From: Sebastes aleutianus
Lineage: Eukaryota > Chordata > Actinopteri > Perciformes > Sebastidae
Assembly: GCA_916700875.1 (NCBI GenBank)
Contig: CAKAKS010000299.1
Span: 246,803-310,802 of the forward strand
Length of the DNA: 64,000 bases
Direction: 5' to 3'
The notes under the pieces are model-generated. The model had not been told where the DNA came from, ran no database searches, and saw only the letters and a list, made by a program, of their open reading frames with translations. This document shows positions 56,074-64,000 of this stretch, piece after piece. The position numbers were made by a program, and so were the translations under genes. The stretch's first letter is position 1. Every line of letters begins with the position of its first letter.

Positions 56074-56879
56074 AAGAAAACATGAATGCTTTTAGTCCTA
56101 TTTAGAACATGGAGTAGTGTAGGTACTTCAGCCTCTGGTGGCCAAAATGAGTATTACAATGACAAACAGAAAAATTATCCTGGCAAAATTTTTTTTTTTT
56201 CACCTCTTTCATAGATGAAAAAAAATAATTAAGGAACTTAGAAAGATTATCCTGGTAAAAGTTTTTTTTTTTAACACGGGAGAGAAAACAATTTAGATTA
56301 GACTTAGAAAATAGATCGCCAGATTTGTTTTTTCTCATATGCTTCTCAGGGCTTCCGTAGCTCTAATTAATGTGATCTAAATTTTTTACCTAACGAGTGC
56401 AAAACGGGGTGAGAAGTTGAGGAAAGCTTCCCGGTTGTGTGCAATATTTCTTTGGAGCACTACAAGAATACATGTCTCATAGAAAGGCTATAAGAACAAC
56501 TGAAATCATTGTTGAGATCATTGGTAAACTTGGGATCTTAATGACATTTTCAACCACCTCATTCTCAATAATGCTTCCAAACCGAATGTTTGGATAGAAA
56601 AAGGCAGTACCCAAGCTCTCCGAAAACACACTATTTCAAAACTGTTCAGAACTCTGCCAACATGTCGGCGAAGGCGCTCAGCGTTGAGTACACAAGGCAG
56701 GTTTAAAGCAGTGATATATTCGTAAAGCTATGTGTGAAAAATACATTTCAATTCATTTACATGTGGAGTAAGGCAAATAATAATAAAAAAAAAAGAATTT
56801 ACACTGTACAATACATCAGGTCCTATCTAAAGAGAGACTAGGAGAGTGAAGGTGTTGAAATGCTGGTGCTGTGCTGAGA

Positions 56880-56957
56880 CTAAAACTGGTCAGAGAGCAG
56901 ATCACACAGTCTCTGAGACACAGACTCCCTGCTGGTCCGGAGGGTGAGATGGTACAT
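56880..56957 (-). CDS. Possible terminal exon of an unidentified gene
   Basis: On the minus strand a good acceptor (tgtgtgtgttttctattcag) is followed by 25 codons reading YHLTLRTSRESVSQRLCDLL then SDQF and a stop (TAG at 56882-56880). The peptide looks like a real amphipathic C-terminus rather than low complexity, but I do not recognise it. Upstream exons were not found between 57 kb and 64 kb, which is all transposon and satellite, so they would lie beyond the window. It could be chance. Confidence 0.3.
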   Translation of the reverse strand: MYHLTLRTSRESVSQRLCDLLSDQF

Positions 56958-57031
56958 CTGAATAGAAAACACACACACACACAGTTACACGGGCTATATG
57001 GTGGTTCAATACAAGGATGAGTGTATACACA

Positions 57032-57814
<783 letters not shown>

Positions 57815-57825
57815 ACAGTGGGTGC

Positions 57826-60800
57826 ATGCCAAAGCTCTTAATTGCATCCCTGTTTCCCTTACTTGCGTCTCATCCTTGCGTCTTAGTCCCTCCCACCAGG
57901 GAAGCATGGAGAGACGCAAGGAAACCATGCGAGGAGAGAGGAAACGAGGAAATACGATTTAAGCGACATGGGACGGTCGTTTCCTCTGAAGCGTCACGTG
58001 AAGCGACGTCCGTTTCTGATGACAGCAGCAGCTGATCACATCTGGATCAGCTGTCAGTCAACTTTAACAGCTGTTTGTGTCTGAACTGTACTAATACTAA
58101 TAAAGACAAGTGCAAGCTGCAGCCTGTATTTCTACTGTGGACTGCTTAGAGGCTCAGGAACCATCTCTACTGGCACAATAACTTTATATTATTTATTCAT
58201 TATTAGCGTCTGTAGTTATTGATATTCTGATTGTGAGCTCATTATTTCATAACCCAGAATATGACTACGGTGTTTTTTTAAACACTGGACATTATTTATT
58301 AGGCTAAAGGGAAAATGTAAATGATATAACTCATATCAAACCCGACGTTCAGGAATCATCAGCCTCATGTGACTGAATGGAAATGAGGATAAATGATGTA
58401 AAAGGTGTTTGTTGCTGACAGACAGACTCTCCTCTCTCTGACTTTAATAGTATCATTAATAAAAGTTAACGGGGGAAATAACAGATCATGAAAAGACAAA
58501 TCATTCTAATAAATGCAGAAAGTTATTTTAAGTCAGTTTGTCAGGTATTATAAACCCCTCTCAGTGTCAGGCTGCTTCACTGACGGTGTGTGAAGGAGAG
58601 ATACTGCAGGTCCTTCTGCTGCTGTTCAGAGCTTCAGTTAACACAGATTATAACTAGATAGTGAATCAGAAGACAACTAAACTATAAAACGTTTAATCTG
58701 TGATCTGTTTTCACTCCGGTATGAAACTCCAGTGATGTTGAGAGGTAAAGTTATCAGATCAGTCTGATCGGCAGCAGCGTCCAATCAGTAACTGATATCC
58801 AATAAGGGGGCGTGTCGGTCGGTAAAAGACTTCCGTGGAGGATACACTGGTGTATCCTCGCTCATAGCTCCTCCGGCAAGCCTCCTCGATCCTCGATCCT
58901 CGCTCCTCGATGCACAAATAAGGGCTTTGGGACGGTCTTCAAGATGGCGCACCAGAACAACTTCCGGTTCAAGCGAGGATCGAGGAGCGAGGAAACGAAA
59001 ATTAAGAGCTTTGGGACGTACCCTGAGTCCCTCCCACCAGGGAAGCATGGAGAGACGCAAGGAAACCATGCGAGGAGAGAGGAAACGAGGAAATACGATT
59101 TAAGCGACATGGGACGGTCGTTTCCTCTGAAGCGTCACGTGAAGCGACGTCCGTTTCTGATGACAGCAGCAGCTGATCACATCTGGATCAGCTGTCAGTC
59201 AGCTTTAACAGCTGTTTGTGTCTGAACTGTACTAATACTAATAAAGACAAGTGCAAGCTGCAGCCTGTATTTCTGCTGTGGACTGCTTAGAGGCTCAGGA
59301 ACCATCTCTACTGGCACAATAACTTTATATTATTTATTCATTATTAGCGTCTGTAGTTATTGATATTCTGATTGTGAGTTAATTATTTCATAACCCAGAA
59401 TATGACTGTGGTGTTTTTTGAACACTGGACATTATTTATTAGGCTAAAGGGAAAATGTAAATGATGTAACTCATATCAAACCCGACGTTCAGGAATCATC
59501 AGCCTCATGTGACTGAATGGAAATGAGGATAAATGATGTAAAAAGTGTTGCTGACAGTCAGACTGTCCTTCTCTCTCTGACTTTAACTGTATCCTTAATA
59601 AAAGTTAACGGGGGAAATAACAGATCATGAAAAGAAAAATCTTTCTAATAAATGCAGAAAGTTATTTTAAGTCAGTTTGTCAGGTCTTATAAACCCCTGT
59701 CAGTGTCAGGCTGCTTCACTGACGGTGTGTGAAGGAGAGATACTGCAGGTCCTTCTGCTGCTGTTCAGAGCTTCAATTAACACAGATTTTAACTAGATGG
59801 TGAATCAGAAGACAACTAAACTATAAAACGTTTAATCTGTGATCTGTTTTCACTCCGGTATAAAACTCCAGTGATGTTGAGAGGTAAAGTTATTAGATCA
59901 GTCTGATCGGCAGCAGCGTCCAATCAGTAACTGATATCCAATAAGGGGGCGTGTCGGTCGGTAAAAGACTTCCGTGGAGGATACACTGGTGTATCCTCGC
60001 TCATAGCTCCTCCGGCAAGCCTCCTCGATCCTCGATGCACAAATCAGGGCTGCATCCCAAAGCTCTTAATTGCATCCCTGTTTCCCTCACTTGCGTCTTT
60101 TCCTTGCGTCTTAGTCCCTCCCACCAGGGAAGCATGGAGAGACGCAAGGAAACCATGCGAGGAGAGAGGAAACGAGGAAATGCGTTTTAAGCGACATGAG
60201 ACGGTCGTTTCCTCTGAAGCGTCACGTGAAGCGACGTCCGTTTCTGATGACAGCAGCAGCTGATCACATCTGGATCAGCTGTCAGTCAACTTTAACAGCT
60301 GTTTGTGTCTGAACTGTACTAATACTAATAAAGACAAGTGCAAGCTGCAGCCTGCATTTCTACTGTGGACTGCTTAGAGGCCCAGGAACCATCTCTACTG
60401 GCACAATAACTTTATATTATTTGTTCATTATTAGTGTCTGTAGTTATTGATATTCTGATTGTGAGTTAATTATTTCATAACCCAGAATATGACTATGGTG
60501 TTTTTTGAACACTGGACATTATTTATTAGGCTAAAGGGAAAATGTAAATGATATAACTCATATCAAACCCTACGTTCAGGAATTATCAGCCTCATGTGAC
60601 TGAATGGAAATGAGGATAAATGATGTAAAAGGTGTTTGTTGCTGACAGACAGACTCTCCTTCTCTCTCTGACTTTAATAGTTTCATTAATAAAAGTTAAC
60701 GGGGAAATAACAGATCATGAAAAGAAAACTCATTCTAAAAAATGCAGAAAGTTATTTTAAGTCAGTTTGTCAGGTTTTATAAACCCCTCTCAGTGTCAGG

Positions 60801-61990
60801 CTGCTTCACTGACGGTGTGTGAAGGAGAGATACTGCAGGTCCTTCTGCTGCTGTTCACACCTTCAGTTAACACAGATTATAACTAGATGGTGAATCAGAA
60901 GACAACTAAACTATAAAACATTTAATCTGTGATCTGTTTTCACTCCGGTATAAAACTCCAGTGATGATGAGAGGTAATGTTATCAGATCAGTCTGATCGG
61001 CAGCAGCGTCCAAGCAGTAACTGATATCCAATAAGGGGGCGTGTCGGTCGGTAAAAGACTTCCGTGCAGGATACACTGGTGTATCCTCGCTCATAGCTCC
61101 TCCGGCAAGCCTCCTCGATCCTCGATCCTCGATCCTCGATGCACAAATAAGAGCTTTGGGACGGTCTTCAAAATGGCGCACCAGAACAACTTCCGGTTCA
61201 AGCGAGGATCGAGGAGCGAGGAAACGAAAATTAAGAGCTTTGGGACATACCCTAAGACGCAAGGAAAAGACGCAAGTGAGGGAAACAGGGATGCAATTAA
61301 GAGCTTTGGGATGCAGCCGATGAAATACGATTTAAGCGACATGAGACGTTGTTTCCTCTGAAGCGTCACGTGAAGCGACGTCCGTTTCTGATGACAGCAG
61401 CAGCTGATCACAGCTGGATCAGCTGTCAGTTGGCTTCAACAGCTGTTTATGTCTGAACTGATCTAATAGTAATAAAAACACAGAGTTATCAGAGCAGCAG
61501 TGTTCCTCTCGTAGCCTGTTACCTGTTAACAAACACCTGCACATGAATAACAGCTGCAGTCTGTATTTCTACTGTGGACTGAGTCCTGCTTAGAGGACCA
61601 GGCACCATCTCTACTGTGGCCTGAGTCCTGCTTAGAGGACCAGGAACCATCTCTACTGGATCAATAACTTTATATAATTTATTCATTATTACTGTCAGTA
61701 TTAATTTATATTCTGACAGTAGAAGTTATGTATTAGTCTGAATGTTTGAGGGAAAAGTGAAATGATATAACTCATATCAAACCCGACGCTCAGGAATTAT
61801 CAGCTTCACATGTGACTGAATGCAAATGAGGATAAATGATGTAAAAGGTACAAAAGACAGACTCCCCTTCTCTCTCTGACTTTAACTGGATGCTTAATAA
61901 AAGTTAATGAGTGAAATAACAGATCATCAAAGAAAACTCTTTCTAATAAATGAAGAAAGTTATTTTAAGTCTGTTCATTGTCAGCTTTTA
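57826..61990. repeat. Head-to-tail array of a ~1.1-kb unit, four copies
   Basis: The marker gcgtcacgtgaagcgacgtc recurs at about 57991, 59132, 60219 and 61363 (spacings ~1141, 1087, 1144), and gatacactggtgtatcctcg at about 58840, 59979 and 61069. Copies 1-3 are near-identical; copy 4 diverges after ~61440 and fades near 61990. Units carry no long reading frame. Between copies 1/2 and 3/4 is a ~110-bp segment with cttcaagatggcgcaccaga or cttcaaaatggcgcaccaga that is absent between copies 2/3. Confidence 0.9.
60048..61318. mobile_element. Candidate non-autonomous DNA element with 67-bp perfect inverted repeats
   Basis: 60048-60114 (ggctgcatcccaaagctctt ...) is exactly the reverse complement of 61252-61318. 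The arms enclose one ~1.1-kb unit of the tandem array. A slightly diverged left arm also occurs at ~57826-57893. No transposase inside. Could also have arisen by inverted duplication within the array. Confidence 0.6.
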
Positions 61991-62009
61991 TAAACCCCTC
62001 TCAGTGACT

Positions 62010-62222
62010 CCTTCAGAACAGAGTCTGACTCTGAACGGCGTCAGACTCTGAAGGAAACCACAGCTCTGAACTAAAACCAACAAACCCACAACAGAAACCT
62101 GACTCCCTGCAGAGTCTGATGCCGTTCAGAGCAGACTCTGAACAGAGTCTGCTCTGAACGGCGTAAGATTCTGAAGGAAACCACAGCTCTGAACTAAAAC
62201 AACAAACCCACAACAGAAACCT
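62010..62222. repeat. ~120-bp imperfect tandem duplication
   Basis: Two copies containing gactctgaaggaaaccacag (second copy gattctgaaggaaaccacag), then ctctgaactaaaac and aacaaacccacaacagaaac, joined by ctgaacagagtctgctctga palindromic motifs. Confidence 0.85.
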
Positions 62223-62764
62223 GACAGATCCAAGATTTAAATGAATCTGACATTACAAACAGAGAGTTTCCAGATCAGCGCTCCAGTACTGGACTCCAGT
62301 CAGGAGGAGACCCGAGCTGCGACCTTTTATTCATTGATTCATTTATTCATGTATTGTATTCAATGAGGCCATTGACAAAAATGAAGGGGGAAAAAAATAA
62401 AGACAATATGGTCGTAACAGTGTAAACACATGGTAATATACATGAAAGCAAAAAGCAATAGGTATCAGTGACAACAAATTAAAATGCAGGGTAAGTTAGT
62501 ATGAATAAGAACAAAGACTCCTGAAAAACCTGAAAACTTTTTTTTCAAATAACAGCTCAGCATACATTTCTACATAGCATGCAATAAGGCACCTATGTAA
62601 CACAAGGAAGAAACCTATGCTACAGTTTGAAGCACAATTGTTATCTAAGAATCTCATTTAGCATCCTTTACAGTTTCCTTGATGCTTGCTTTAATTTGCG
62701 TGTTTGAGGGGTCTATACCATGGAGCTGACTTCCTTGTTTTATTAACTTCTTTTTTAGAGGGGC
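62223..62764. other. Non-coding spacer
   Basis: AT-rich sequence without recognised gene or repeat structure. Confidence 0.35.
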
Positions 62765-64000
62765 AACAGAATCAAGTTTCAAGTTTCAGGTTTCAAGTTT
62801 ATTTGTATATGCATTTAAAAGTACAGTGTACAGTGAAATGCAATGAAATGCAATGAATGCGTTTACCCTGGCCTCTCTCTCAGCCCTTAAAATCTATAAA
62901 TAGTAATACTACAATAAATAAGACAATACCTGAGAAAAAAAATATAAAACAACCTAAAACATCCATAAAACAATCCAGAGCATCTGCATTCATTTAGTGC
63001 TACAGTTCAGTAGTCTGACCGCCTGAGGGAAAAAACTGTCTCTGAGGCGAGAGGTCCGAGCTCTGATGCTCTGCAGGCGCTTCCCTGAAGGGAGATGAGG
63101 AGAACAGACTATATATGCTGGATGAGTTGTGTCCTGCATGATACAAAGTGCTTTCTTCCTGCAGCGAGTGGTGTAAATGTCCTGTAACTGTGGTAACGGT
63201 GATCCAATAATTTTTGATGCTGTTTTCACTGTCCTCATCAGGAGTTTGTGGTCATGTGATGTAATGTTGCCAAACCAGACCAGTATGCATCCAGTTAAGA
63301 TGCTTTCTATGTGGACCGGTAGAAGTTGATGAGGGTTTTTGTGGACATACCATGTTTCTTTAAACACCTTAAAAATACAGTCTCTGTTGTGCCATTTTTT
63401 TGACACAGCTGATGTGCAGGGATCAGGAGAGGGAGTCAGAAATATGGATGCCGAGGAACTGAAGCTGTTGACAATTTCGACAGGAGTGTTATTTATATCA
63501 ACAGGTGATTGAAACAGTTTTTAATTCTCCTGAAGTCAATTATAAGCTCCTTAGTTTTCTCCTCATTCAGGGGACAGATTGTTGTTGTGACACCACATGG
63601 TCAGGTTCCTCACTCGTCCTATAGGCCATCTCATTGTTATTGGTAATGAGCCCTATCACTGTTGTATTCATCTGCTAATTTCACAACGCTGTTTGTATGA
63701 TGTTTAGCCACACAGTCATATGTGTACAGACTATACAGTAAGGGACTGAGACAGCAACCTTGTGGAGCACCGGTATTCAGAAACTGTAGTAGATGAGTAT
63801 CTGTTTCCTACTCTTACTGTCTGGAGTCGGCCTGTCAGAAAATCTTGTATCCACCTGCAGATGGAATTACAGAGGCCGAGGTCTGTCAGCTTGGATACTA
63901 GAAGAGATGGTATGATTGTATTGAAAGCACTGCTGTAATCAACAAACAGCATTCTGACATATGTGTTTTTTCCCTCCAGATGTCTTTAGCACAGTGTATA
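62765..64000 (-). mobile_element. L2/CR1-like LINE, decayed, running off the right edge
   Basis: Minus strand: RT motif LFVDYSSAFNTIIPSLLVSK (63952 downwards), a frameshift just after the expected A-D-D catalytic motif near 63675, then VESILTGC-like LLPVHIESILTGCILVWFGN and SGKRLQSIRARTSRLRDSFF with a terminal PQAVRLLNCSTK (63406-62990). The 3' tail ends near 62765 in gtttcaagtttcaagttt-type repeats. Confidence 0.85.

Overview
The window is vertebrate nuclear DNA, almost certainly from a percomorph-like teleost. Coding sequence is split into many small exons with GT..AG borders, introns are full of minisatellites and CA/GA microsatellites, and the transposon families are typical of fish (Tc1-like, L2/CR1-like and I-like LINEs, Gypsy, hAT MITEs). 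No operons, CRISPR arrays or RNA genes were seen.

Region 1 (1-25.5 kb) holds two convergent, apparently functional genes that I reconstructed exon by exon. On the + strand is a classical calpain protease (exons 2-21 of the usual 21; exon 1 is not in the window), ending at 11648. On the - strand is the complete 22-exon mitochondrial alanyl-tRNA synthetase gene aars2 (25425 down to 17000, 991 codons). CAPN11 and AARS2 are neighbours in mammals, so the calpain is best called capn11-like. The two 3' ends are separated by a 4.3-kb minisatellite with an internal ~1.74-kb higher-order duplication.

Region 2 (26.6-36.4 kb) starts with a Tc1-like transposase fragment, followed by a + strand CD22/Siglec-like immunoglobulin receptor: signal peptide, two V/C2 pairs, three C2 domains, a membrane helix and a short basic tail. 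Exon 2 has a 1-nt frameshift, and no ITIM-bearing tail exons are visible before transposons begin.

Region 3 (36.4-51.3 kb) is a nested transposon block: LINE pieces, a Gypsy remnant with one intact LTR inserted in an L2-like LINE, an I-like LINE with RNase H, and a GA-rich minisatellite. Embedded in it is a compact, intact three-exon Ly6/uPAR-type gene on the - strand (46602-45902) with its own polyadenylation signal. Next to it is an intronless 5' fragment of a phosphatidylinositol transfer protein gene, split by an L2-like LINE with a matching 4-bp duplication and fused to the remnant of a short LTR element whose PPT and 3' LTR are recognisable.

Region 4 (51.3-64 kb) is mostly non-coding: MITEs (one hAT element with a perfect 8-bp target duplication), a perfect palindrome, a possible terminal exon of an unidentified - strand gene (56957-56880), a decayed Tc1 element, four head-to-tail copies of a ~1.1-kb unit containing a perfect 67-bp inverted repeat, and a decayed LINE at the right edge.
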